DNA of 64,000 nucleotides, from positions 1-64,000 of the forward strand of contig NZ_FOJP01000016.1 in assembly GCF_900111835.1 (NCBI RefSeq), given 5' to 3'. The position numbers were made by a program, and so were the translations under genes. Positions 27,326-35,249 of this stretch are shown in pieces. This DNA comes from Metapseudomonas otitidis (GTDB taxonomy: Bacteria > Pseudomonadota > Gammaproteobacteria > Pseudomonadales > Pseudomonadaceae). The first letter of the stretch is position 1. Each line of letters starts with the position of its first letter. A model generated the notes under the pieces. The model did not search any database and was not told the origin of the DNA. It saw only the letters and a list, made by a program, of their open reading frames with translations.

Positions 27326-29059
27326 ATGACCCGCCTCCTGCTCAAGCTCGTCGACGCCCACGATCCCGAGCTACTGCGCCGCGCCCTGGCCTGGCTCTAC
27401 GGCTTCGTGCGCCCGCAGCTGCGCGCCATCGCCGTGTTGCTGGGGTTGTCCCTCGGGGCATCGCTGCTGGTGCTGGCCCAGCCCTGGCTGACCAAGACGC
27501 TGATCGACGAGGGCCTGCTGGCCAAGGACTTCGGCCTGCTGGTGCAGGTGGCGGTGGCGATGATCGCCGTCGGCCTGATCGGCACCGCGCTCTCGGGCAT
27601 CAACCGCTACCTGCACACCCGGCTTTCCGGGCGCATCCTCTTCGCCCTGCGCGACGACCTCTACCGCCACCTGCAGCAGCTCTCGCCGGCCTTCTACGGG
27701 CGCAAGCGCATCGGCGACATCCTGTCGCGCCTGGATGGCGACGTGGCGGAAATCCAGCGTTTCGCCGTGGATTCGCTGTTTTCCGCCGTCTCCAGTCTCA
27801 TCGGGCTGATCGGCGCGGTGAGCCTGATGCTGCTGCTGTCCTGGCAGCTGTCCCTGCTGCTGGCGCTGCTGATCCCCGTGGAAGTGCTCTGGCTGCGCTG
27901 GATGCGCCGCAAGGTCGAGCGCGAGGTGCGCAGCCTGCGGGAACGTTCGGCGGATGTGTCGTCCTTCCTGGTGGAAACCCTGCCGGCGATGAAGTTCATC
28001 CAGGCTGCTGGCCAGCAGGCCCGCGAAGCCCGCCGCCTGGAGGGCCTGGGGCAGGGCTACATGCGCCAGCTGCTGCGGGTGCAGGTCACCGAGTTCTTCA
28101 CCCACGCGGTGCCGGGCACGCTCACCTCGTTGTCCCGCGCCTGCGCCTTTCTCATCGGCGGCTACTGGGTCATCCAGGGCACCTGGCAACTGGGCGCGCT
28201 GATCGCCTTCTCCACCTACCTCGGCATGGCCGTGGGGCCGGTGCAGAGCCTGCTCGGCCTCTACGTTGCGCTGCAGCGCATGACGGTCAGCCTCGGGCGG
28301 GTCATGGAGCTGCAGCAGGAGCCGGTGCCGGTGCGCCCGCCCGTCACGCCCGTGCCCCTGCCGGACGGCCCCGGCACCCTGCGCCTGGAGGGCGTGCACT
28401 TCGCCCACGAGCAGCGTGCCGGCGCCGTGCTGGAAGGTGTGGACGCGGAGATTCCCGCCGGGCTCAAGGTGGCCATCAGCGGCGCCTCGGGCGTCGGCAA
28501 GTCCACCCTGATCGACCTGCTGCAGCGCTTCTACGACCCCGACCAGGGGCGCATCCTGCTGGACGGCGTCGACCTGCGCGAGCTGGACCTGCTGGCCCTG
28601 CGCCGGCGCATCGCCGTGGTCAGCCAGGACATCGTCCTGTTCCGCGGCACCCTGGCGGAGAACCTCGCCTACAGCGCCCCCGACGCCAGCCGCGAGGCCC
28701 TGGAACGGGTGGTGCGCCTGGCCCGGCTGGACGGCCTGGTGGCCTCCCTGCCGCTGGGGTTGGACAACCCCCTGGGCGAGCGTGGCCAGCAGCTTTCCGG
28801 TGGGCAGAAACAGCGCATCGCCATCGCCCGCGCGCTGCTGCAGGCCCCGCTGATCCTGGTGCTGGACGAAGCCACCTCGGCAGTGGACGAAGCCACCGAG
28901 CGCGAGGTGATCGCCGCCATCGACCAGTTGTTCGCCGGGCGCACGCGCATCCTCATCAGCCACCGGCCGTCCACCCTCGCCGAGGCGGACCTGCACCTGC
29001 GTCTGGAGCAGGGGCGCCTGCGTCCACTGGCAGCCGAGATCGCCCTCGATGGCCGCTGA
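27326..29059 (+). CDS. qhpF: ABC exporter, QhpF-like
   Basis: This 577-residue half-transporter has an N-terminal six-helix ABC exporter domain (about residues 20-320) and a C-terminal ATPase. It shows Walker A SGASGVGKST, signature LSGGQKQRIAIARALL, Walker B LILVLDEATSAVD and H-loop LISHRPS. On its own it would be called a generic lipid/peptide exporter. Its 11-base overlap with a subtilisin-like protease gene, itself overlapping an FAD monooxygenase gene, matches the qhpF-qhpE-qhpG set of quinohemoprotein amine dehydrogenase biogenesis. There QhpF is thought to export the matured gamma subunit. The symbol rests on gene order and fold, not on a search. Confidence 0.75.
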   Translation: MTRLLLKLVDAHDPELLRRALAWLYGFVRPQLRAIAVLLGLSLGASLLVLAQPWLTKTLIDEGLLAKDFGLLVQVAVAMIAVGLIGTALSGINRYLHTRLSGRILFALRDDLYRHLQQLSPAFYGRKRIGDILSRLDGDVAEIQRFAVDSLFSAVSSLIGLIGAVSLMLLLSWQLSLLLALLIPVEVLWLRWMRRKVEREVRSLRERSADVSSFLVETLPAMKFIQAAGQQAREARRLEGLGQGYMRQLLRVQVTEFFTHAVPGTLTSLSRACAFLIGGYWVIQGTWQLGALIAFSTYLGMAVGPVQSLLGLYVALQRMTVSLGRVMELQQEPVPVRPPVTPVPLPDGPGTLRLEGVHFAHEQRAGAVLEGVDAEIPAGLKVAISGASGVGKSTLIDLLQRFYDPDQGRILLDGVDLRELDLLALRRRIAVVSQDIVLFRGTLAENLAYSAPDASREALERVVRLARLDGLVASLPLGLDNPLGERGQQLSGGQKQRIAIARALLQAPLILVLDEATSAVDEATEREVIAAIDQLFAGRTRILISHRPSTLAEADLHLRLEQGRLRPLAAEIALDGR

Positions 29060-29723
29060 CGTGCGCATCGGCCTGATCGACAGCGGCTTTGCCCCGGAGC
29101 AGGCCGACGGCGTCAAAGCGTCCCGGCGCTTCTGGCTGGAGGACGGCGAACTGCGCGAAGGCGACGTCCAGCTCGACAGCCTCGGCCACGGCCAGGTGGT
29201 GCTCGACACCTTCCGCCGCCAGGCCGGCCCGGTGGGCGTCTGCATGGCCCAGGTATTCGGCGAGCGGGGTCAGACCAGCCCGCTGCAGATCGCCGCCGCC
29301 CTCTGCTGGCTGCTGGAGCAGGAGGTGAGCCTGGTGAGCATGAGCCTGGGCCTGCGCACGGACCGGCCGGTATTGCGTGACGCCTGCGCCCGGCTCCAGG
29401 CCGCCGGCGTGCTGCTCTGTGCCTCCAGCCCGGCCCAGGGCGAGCCGGTGTACCCGGCCAGCTACCCGGGCGTCATCCGCATCACCGGCGATGCCCGTTG
29501 CGCGCCGGGGCAGTGGTCCTGGCTCGGCACCCGCCAGGCCGACTTCGGCGCCCATGTGGTGGCCCACAACGGCGTCGCCGGTGCCAGCGTCGCCTGCGCG
29601 GCCCTGGCCGGCACCCTGGCTGCGCACCTGGCGCGCCAGCCGGGCATCAGCCGGGACGCACTGCTGCAGGCGCTGCGCCAGGGCGCCGCCTACCACGGGC
29701 CGGAGCGGCGCGGCCATGACTGA
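29049..29723 (+). CDS. qhpE: Cytoplasmic subtilisin-like protease, QhpE-like
   Basis: This 224-residue S8-family protease is much shorter than secreted subtilisins and has no signal peptide or propeptide. The triad is visible: Asp11 in IGLIDSGF, His48 in DSLGHGQVVLD, Ser180 in GVAGASVACAALAG. The usual oxyanion-hole Asn segment (AAGN) is replaced by CASSPAQG before YPASYPGVIRI. QhpE of Paracoccus is a small cytoplasmic protease that removes the leader of the gamma subunit of quinohemoprotein amine dehydrogenase, and this protein has the same size, architecture and neighbours. It overlaps the exporter gene by 11 bases and the monooxygenase gene by eight. Confidence 0.78.
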   Translation: MAADVRIGLIDSGFAPEQADGVKASRRFWLEDGELREGDVQLDSLGHGQVVLDTFRRQAGPVGVCMAQVFGERGQTSPLQIAAALCWLLEQEVSLVSMSLGLRTDRPVLRDACARLQAAGVLLCASSPAQGEPVYPASYPGVIRITGDARCAPGQWSWLGTRQADFGAHVVAHNGVAGASVACAALAGTLAAHLARQPGISRDALLQALRQGAAYHGPERRGHD

Positions 29724-31011
29724 AATCCTCATCCTCGGCGCCGGCCCGGCCGGTGCCGCCGTCGCCCTGGGCCTCACGCGCCTGGGTTACCCGGTGCGGG
29801 TGGTCAGCGAGTGGCGTCGTTTCGCGGCGGTGGAGGGCGTCTCCCAGCGGGTGCTGGAGGGGCTGCGCCAGGCCGGGCTGCACCGGGCGCTGGCCACTGC
29901 AGCGGCACCCTCGCCGCGTCGGGTGCAGTGGAACGGCGAGGGACAATCCATCAACCAGGAATGCCTGCTGGATCGGCCGGTCTTCGACGCCGCCCTGCGC
30001 GACGACCTGCAGGCTGCCGGTATCGAGGTGCTGGAAGCGCGGGTACTCAAGCTGGCGCACGGCCCCGACGGCCACGCCGTGCACCTGGAAGGCGGCGAGG
30101 TGCTGCGGGCCGGCTTCCTGGTGGAAGCGCGCGGACGCTCCGCGCCCCTGGCCGGCGGACGGCTGCGCGGGCCGGAGACCCTCAGCCTGCTCAACCAGTG
30201 GCACGACGCCCCCGGCCTGGCCGGCTCGGCGGTTGAAAGCCTGGCCGACGGCTGGGCCTGGATGGCGCGGCTGGCCGACGGCCGCTGCTATTGGCAGATC
30301 ACCCTCGACGCCACCGCCAGCGACCTGCCGCCCCGGGACCGGTTGCCGGCCTGGTGCGCCGAACGTCGCCGGCAGTCCGCTCGGGTGCGCGAGCTGTTCG
30401 GCGAGGCTGCCCTGCAACCCGCCAGCCTGCATGCCCGCAGCAGCACCGCGATCCTCTTCCACGAGGCCAGCGGCCCTGACTGGCTGCGGGTCGGGGATGC
30501 GGCGATGGCGGTGGACCCGCTGTCCGGCAACGGCATCTTCCAGTCCCTGTCCTCCGCGCTGCAGGCCCCGGCGGTGATCAACACCCTGTTGCGCCACCCG
30601 GAGCGCGCCGCCTTGGCCCGAACCTTCCACCAGCGCCGGGTCGAGCACCTGTTCCAGCGTTTCGCCCGTACCGGCCGTGACTTCTATGCCCTGGAGCAGC
30701 GCTGGCCGGAGCAGCCGTTCTGGCGTGGTCGCCGCACCTGGCCCGATGCCGCGCCGCTGCATGCCGAGGCGGACATCCGCCAGGTGCGGGTGGAGTCGGC
30801 GCCGGTGATCCAGGGCGAGCTGATCGAGGCGCGGGAGGTGGTCATCACCGCCGACCAGCCCCTGGGTGTCTGGCACCTGGACGGCACCGAGCTGGCGCCC
30901 ATCGTTCGCGCCCTGCAGGCCGGTCGGCTGGACGCAGCCCTGGCCGCGCTGGCGCCCGAGCCACGGCGCAAGGTGCAGGGTTGGCTGCTGGCGCAGGGGT
31001 ATCGGCCCTGA
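29716..31011 (+). CDS. qhpG: FAD-dependent monooxygenase, QhpG-like
   Basis: This 431-residue flavoprotein has an N-terminal GxGxxG nucleotide-binding motif (ILILGAGPAGAAVALGLTRL) and the second FAD motif WLRVGDAAMAVDPLSGNGIF, as in flavin monooxygenases and Trp halogenases. The Lys-containing halogenase motif GGWxWxIP is not seen; the local sequence is LADGWAWMARLADGR. Given its overlap with the QhpE-like gene it is most likely QhpG, the enzyme that hydroxylates a tryptophan of the gamma subunit on the way to the cysteine tryptophylquinone cofactor. The start is the ATG eight bases inside the protease gene. A longer frame beginning at 29377 is a shadow of that gene. Confidence 0.78.
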   Translation: MTEILILGAGPAGAAVALGLTRLGYPVRVVSEWRRFAAVEGVSQRVLEGLRQAGLHRALATAAAPSPRRVQWNGEGQSINQECLLDRPVFDAALRDDLQAAGIEVLEARVLKLAHGPDGHAVHLEGGEVLRAGFLVEARGRSAPLAGGRLRGPETLSLLNQWHDAPGLAGSAVESLADGWAWMARLADGRCYWQITLDATASDLPPRDRLPAWCAERRRQSARVRELFGEAALQPASLHARSSTAILFHEASGPDWLRVGDAAMAVDPLSGNGIFQSLSSALQAPAVINTLLRHPERAALARTFHQRRVEHLFQRFARTGRDFYALEQRWPEQPFWRGRRTWPDAAPLHAEADIRQVRVESAPVIQGELIEAREVVITADQPLGVWHLDGTELAPIVRALQAGRLDAALAALAPEPRRKVQGWLLAQGYRP

Positions 31012-31088
31012 CAAGGGGCCAGCATTGTTCCGCCGGGTGCGGTGATTAGAATGTGCGGCTCGCATTCATCGCACACGAAGGAACCGCC

Positions 31089-31907
31089 ATGCACCTCGAC
31101 CTGATCCAGACCCTCAGCCTTGCCGGCAAGGCCGCCGTTCCCAACGACGACCGCGTCGGCTGTGCCGGGCGGCATGCCTGGGTCATCGACGGTGCCACCG
31201 ACCTGGGCGAGCCGGGCCTGATGGGGCAGCGGGGTGGTGCGGCCTGGCTGGCCGACGCGGCCCATCGCGGCTTCATGGCTGCTTCGGGCCCCCTGGCCTC
31301 GCTGTGCGAGCAGGTGTTCCAGGCCGTCGCTGCCGACTACCGGCGTGATCGCCAGCGCGAGCCCGTCGCTGCCTGGGAACTGCCCCGTGCCTCCCTTGCC
31401 GCCATCGCCCTGGAAGGCGACCGGCTGGCCTGCGGCTTTCTCGGCGACTGCACCGTGATCCACCGCAGCGCCCAGGGTGTGGCCTTCCTCACGCCGCAGC
31501 CGGATCGCTGGCAGGAGCAGGCCGAAGCCCAGGCCCTGGGTCCTGGCATTGGCGCCGACAACGTCCGCAGTGCCCATGTCCTGGCCGACCGCCGCGCCGC
31601 CCGCGAGCGGCCCAAGGCGGTGCTGAGCGTCGACGCCGAGCAGGCGAGGGCCGCCCTGCAATACACCCAGGCGCCCCTGGCCGCCGGCGACGACCTGCTG
31701 CTGATGAGCGACGGCTTCGCCGCATTGATCGACACCTACCACCACTACGACGCCCCGACCCTGATGGCCCAGGTACTGGAAAGCGGCCTGCTGCCGCTGG
31801 CCGAGGAGCTGCGCCGCATCGAGCGCGAGGACGCCGCCTGCCTGCGCTACCCGCGCTTCAAGGCCAGCGACGATGCCTCGGTGATCTGGTTGCGGGTGGG
31901 TGGCTAG
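31089..31907 (+). CDS. PP2C-type serine/threonine phosphatase-like protein
   Basis: This 272-residue protein has the PP2C metal-binding motifs in order: NDDRVGCAGRHAWVIDGATD (the Asp and DG metal ligands), CGFLGDCTVIH, LLLMSDGFAALID and KASDDASVIWLRV. It has no transmembrane or kinase domain and no adjacent kinase gene. The ATG at 31089 has AAGGA upstream and gives the usual family start. It begins 77 bases after the QhpG-like gene on the same strand but with its own spacer, so it need not share that operon. The target protein is unknown. Confidence 0.85.
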   Translation: MHLDLIQTLSLAGKAAVPNDDRVGCAGRHAWVIDGATDLGEPGLMGQRGGAAWLADAAHRGFMAASGPLASLCEQVFQAVAADYRRDRQREPVAAWELPRASLAAIALEGDRLACGFLGDCTVIHRSAQGVAFLTPQPDRWQEQAEAQALGPGIGADNVRSAHVLADRRAARERPKAVLSVDAEQARAALQYTQAPLAAGDDLLLMSDGFAALIDTYHHYDAPTLMAQVLESGLLPLAEELRRIEREDAACLRYPRFKASDDASVIWLRVGG

Positions 31908-31927
31908 CCGGAGGAGCGACAGCCGAC

Positions 31928-32770
31928 TCACCCAAGCGCGCGTCGCACCACCGGCACCCACACTTCCACGAACCCCGTCCCCTGCATCGGCTCGAAATCG
32001 GCACTGTATTGCTCGAATTCCGGGGCGTTGGCGAAGGCGTACCCGGACGCCGGCAGCCACCTGTTGAAGATGGTGAGGAAGGTCTGGTGGATGGTGGAGA
32101 TGTGGCCCAGGTGGCGGAACACGGCGTAGTCCTGCTGGCGCACCTTGAAGTGGCGGAAGGTGGGCGGAAGCCCGTCGATGCGGGGCACTTCGACGCCGGC
32201 GATGTATTCGAAGCTGCCGTCCTCGCCCGGGTTGCAGCACAGGCCGTAGGTGACGTCGCTGGACTGGCCGGGAATCTGCCCCATATAGGGGGCGAAGGCC
32301 TGCCACAGGCCGACGATGCCTTCGTTGCGGTCGAAGGTGAAGCGTTCGCCCAGGCCGGCGATGAGGAAGTCGGAGCGGGTTTCAAAGCGGGGTTCGGACA
32401 GCTCCACGAAATTCATGGCTTTCATGCGCAAGGGCTCCACCAGGTGCAGGTTGCCGTGCCCCTGTTCGCGAACCTGCCGGGGCGTGACCCCGAACAGGTC
32501 GCTGAAGGCACGGGTGAAGGCTTCATGGGAGCCATAGCCGGCATCCAGCGCCACCTGCAGGATGTCCCGCGTGCCGTCGCCCAGGGCATGGGCCGCCCGG
32601 GTCAGGCGGCGGGCACGGATGTAGCGCATCACCGACCAGCCGGTGGCGAGGGAAAACAGACGCGACAGGGCGAATGGCGACAGCCCGGCGTGGGCCGCGA
32701 CGGACCCGAGGTCCAGGCTGGCATCCTGTTCGGACTCGATGAACCACAGGACCTGTTCGATGCTCGGCAT
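31928..32770 (-). CDS. AraC family regulator with GyrI-like effector domain
   Basis: This 280-residue regulator carries its AraC HTH pair at the N-terminus (about residues 1-105, with DLGSVAAHAGLSPFALSRLF and VALDAGYGSHEAFTRAFSDL). A GyrI/SbmC-like ligand-binding domain (about 125-280) follows, with GLCCNPGEDGSFEYIAGVEV and EVWVPV. This is the Rob/BmrR-style arrangement for sensing lipophilic small molecules. AAGGAG precedes the chosen ATG by six to seven bases; the frame extends further upstream but without domain content. It converges on the PP2C gene with a 20-base gap. Confidence 0.9.
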   Translation of the reverse strand: MPSIEQVLWFIESEQDASLDLGSVAAHAGLSPFALSRLFSLATGWSVMRYIRARRLTRAAHALGDGTRDILQVALDAGYGSHEAFTRAFSDLFGVTPRQVREQGHGNLHLVEPLRMKAMNFVELSEPRFETRSDFLIAGLGERFTFDRNEGIVGLWQAFAPYMGQIPGQSSDVTYGLCCNPGEDGSFEYIAGVEVPRIDGLPPTFRHFKVRQQDYAVFRHLGHISTIHQTFLTIFNRWLPASGYAFANAPEFEQYSADFEPMQGTGFVEVWVPVVRRALG

Positions 32771-32856
32771 GGGGCACTCCTTGAAGACGGCACCGACCTT
32801 AGCAAGAGGGCGTCGAGGCGATTTGATCGTTCTTGCGCGGCTGGCGCCGCCCGCCT

Positions 32857-33567
32857 TCAGCGCGCGTAATAGAACGCCTGGCTGAAACCGAACACCAGCC
32901 CTTGCGCCTCGCACCACTCCGGGAAGGAGGCCGACGTGTCGGCTGAGCGATAGCGGCTCCAGGCGTCCAGCAGGGCGCGGCAGTGGCGTTGCTCCTCTGC
33001 CAGCCATTTCGGTGTCTGCTCGGGGGCGAGCCGGGCGATCAGTTCGCCGGCCCGGGCGAGGGCGGTTTCGGCATGGGCTTCGTCACCGATGAAGAACGAC
33101 TCGCCGAGGTGGTGGGTCTGGTAGTCCACCTGGCCCAGGTAGGCGACCGCCAGCCGGTAGAGGGCGATGGCGTCGTTGGGGTCCTGTTCCAGCGCCTGGT
33201 GGAAGTAGGCGGTGTCTTCCTTGATCACCGCGGCCCAGCGGTAGGGCACGGGTGAGGGCGGCGCCTCCTGGCACCAGGCTTCCAGTATCTGACCGAGGTA
33301 CACCCGCAGCGGCTGCGCCAGGAGCTGGTGGGCGGCAGGCGTGTGGTAGTGCAGCGCCGCCAGCTCGCAGGCGCGCTCGCGCTGCACGTCCAGGGGCGCG
33401 TGGCGGCAGGCGGCGATGAAGCCGGCCAGGGCCTGCAGGGCCGGCTTCTTCAACCCGCGCTCGCGCAGCTGGCAGTACGCGGCGAAGCCTTCGTAGCCGG
33501 GCGTGTCGGCGTAGGCTTCGGCGATGGCCGTGAGGCTCTGGAAGTTGTCCTGGTTCCAGTAGTGCAT
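32857..33567 (-). CDS. Conserved hypothetical protein with TPR-like helices
   Basis: This is a 236-residue soluble protein, mostly helical by composition, with no signal peptide. Residues around 125-145 (FHQALEQDPNDAIALYRLAV) look like a tetratricopeptide repeat, and the preceding residues have similar helix-turn-helix periodicity. It is rich in Trp, Tyr and His, including the start MHYWNQDNF and the end FGFSQAFYYAR. I do not recognise the family. It is followed on the same strand by the AraC/GyrI regulator and preceded by a Suppressor-of-fused-like gene, in a stretch of poorly known genes. Confidence 0.7.
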   Translation of the reverse strand: MHYWNQDNFQSLTAIAEAYADTPGYEGFAAYCQLRERGLKKPALQALAGFIAACRHAPLDVQRERACELAALHYHTPAAHQLLAQPLRVYLGQILEAWCQEAPPSPVPYRWAAVIKEDTAYFHQALEQDPNDAIALYRLAVAYLGQVDYQTHHLGESFFIGDEAHAETALARAGELIARLAPEQTPKWLAEEQRHCRALLDAWSRYRSADTSASFPEWCEAQGLVFGFSQAFYYAR

Positions 33568-33609
33568 GGGCTGTTCTTCGGCTGAGCTTGGCGTGTCTTG
33601 TCCGTGTGT

Positions 33610-34413
33610 CTACACGACGCCGGCTCGGGTGAGCAGGCTGCGGTGCCCAATGCCGGCTGACTGCAGGCGCTGCAGCAGGTCCTGGCGCGCGGCCTGGCCG
33701 CCGGAGCGGATGTAGTCCAGCTCGGCGGCGGTGATGAGCACCACCGGTACCAGGGTGACCGGCGACAACGGCATGTCCTCCAGGCGGGTGGCGAAGTCTG
33801 GCGCGGGGCCGCCCAGCAGGATGCCGACGCAGTCGTCTTCGGTGATGAATGCCGGGGGCACCTGGCTGCCCACGCAGTTGGACTGGCTCACGCCGGGCAG
33901 CTCCAGGGAGAGGGCGCCGTAGCGCTCCAGCTGGGTCGTGATGCCACCTGCGTCCGCAACGGTGTCGGCCACGCTCTTGAGCACCTCATAGGCCCAGCTG
34001 TTGCGCAGCGGGTCCACGTCGCCAGGGGCACCTTGTGCGTGCTCGGGAATATCCGGGGTGTCGATGAACAGTTCCAGTTCGAAGCCGTTGACCGGCTCGT
34101 CACCGTCGTCGAAGGGGTAGCAGAGGCCGTCGGTGGCCAGGATGATGCTGCCGTCACGGCGGACGACCCGGTAGGACTGGCGGGTGGAAGGCCAGTACGG
34201 CCCGCCGGTGAAGCTGGGGCTGATGAGGAAGGTCAGCACATCGCGCTCGACGGCACCGATACCTTGCCAGTGCCGGTCCAGGCGCTCGCCACTGGCCTCC
34301 AGTGCGACTTGCCGGGCCTGCTCGGCCGGTGTCATGCCTTCCTGGTCTGAATCAGAGGGGGTATCGGGGGTGCCTGCTTGCGATGAGCCGAGCAGCTTCT
34401 TGAAGAACTCCAT
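33610..34413 (-). CDS. Suppressor-of-fused-like domain protein
   Basis: This 267-residue acidic cytosolic protein has a short charged N-terminal segment (residues 1-40, Ser/Asp/Gln-rich). The following domain, with GPYWPSTRQSYRVVRRDGSI, NGFELELFIDTPD and GALSLELPG, resembles bacterial Suppressor-of-fused domains. In bacteria these often appear as immunity-type or stand-alone proteins of unknown role. I chose the second of two adjacent ATGs because AAGGA sits six bases before it and abuts the first. No toxin gene is visible next to it. The SUFU call is from memory of the fold's sequence style. Confidence 0.6.
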   Translation of the reverse strand: MEFFKKLLGSSQAGTPDTPSDSDQEGMTPAEQARQVALEASGERLDRHWQGIGAVERDVLTFLISPSFTGGPYWPSTRQSYRVVRRDGSIILATDGLCYPFDDGDEPVNGFELELFIDTPDIPEHAQGAPGDVDPLRNSWAYEVLKSVADTVADAGGITTQLERYGALSLELPGVSQSNCVGSQVPPAFITEDDCVGILLGGPAPDFATRLEDMPLSPVTLVPVVLITAAELDYIRSGGQAARQDLLQRLQSAGIGHRSLLTRAGVV

Positions 34414-34573
34414 GGGCATTCCTTGCGTGGGGTGGGGTGTATCAGGCGTGCATTCTGGCGGGCCCTTGAGCTTCGCGAAACCACGGAGACGATGTTTCAT
34501 GACCGGCCACTCAGGGCCGGATGCCAGAAGCAGAAGGAGCTGGAAGGCCAAGGTGCTTTTCCTGGCCCCGGCG

Positions 34574-35140
34574 TCAGCGATTGCCTCCGGACATGAGTGC
34601 CGAGCGTACCGGTAGGGCCGAGTGTTCAGGATGCTCTTTGAGGAAGCTGCGTAGAGCCGACTCCTGACGGTTCACGATGCAGATGCGTGCTGAGGCGTAA
34701 GTGACCTCGCAAGTGCCCAAGGCAAAGAGGCCGCAGTGCTTGACGCCATAGCGTGCTGCCGACTCGATGGGTTCCGGGCAGTTGTAGAGCAGCTCTCCCA
34801 GGTAGTTGATTTCACCCTGCTTCACGGTGAAACGCAGGGGCGCGCCAAACGGGCCCATCGTGCCTCGGCGAGAGCCCATTTCCTGCACTTCGTAGTCGCC
34901 AGCCGGCAGCCAGGCTGAATAGAGGTCCTTGGCTCCCCACCCCATGACCTGGCCTGTCTGCAGGTGACGGAAGCCGATCCAGGTGCCGTAGGGGCCGCTA
35001 TCGACCAGGGAACCGACGATCAGGCCCGCATCCCGGGCGGAGCGAGGGCTGCTGTCCAGGGACATCTCTGCTGGCATGGGGGCGCAACCGACCAGCAGGG
35101 CGAGAAACCCTCCAATGGTGAGCGGGCGGAAAACGAACAT
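34574..35140 (-). CDS. Putative lipoprotein, 188 residues
   Basis: The N-terminus is a lipoprotein signal (FRPLTIGGFLALLVGC, Cys19 in an LVGC lipobox), so the mature protein should be anchored to a membrane. The mature part has an Ig/transthyretin-like feel: GLIVGSLVDSGPYGTW, LPAGDYEVQEMGSRRG and RFTVKQGEINYLGELLYNCP suggest beta strands, and there are four further Cys. No specific family is recognised. GC is lower than in the flanks. It is divergent from another lipoprotein gene across 109 bases. Confidence 0.75.
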   Translation of the reverse strand: MFVFRPLTIGGFLALLVGCAPMPAEMSLDSSPRSARDAGLIVGSLVDSGPYGTWIGFRHLQTGQVMGWGAKDLYSAWLPAGDYEVQEMGSRRGTMGPFGAPLRFTVKQGEINYLGELLYNCPEPIESAARYGVKHCGLFALGTCEVTYASARICIVNRQESALRSFLKEHPEHSALPVRSALMSGGNR

Positions 35141-35249
35141 TGAGAGCCTCAGGTGATGAATAGGTGAAGTGATTGGCAGTCGAGTGGCTGGACGCTGGAG
35201 GGGGGCTTCATTAGGATCGCCGCCTTTGCGCTTGCCTCAAGGATGAACC

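Noticed and set aside
29377-29715. N-terminal extension of the FAD monooxygenase
   Set aside because: It would be an out-of-frame reading of the protease gene with Pro/Arg-rich low-complexity sequence. The GxGxxG motif belongs at the true N-terminus.
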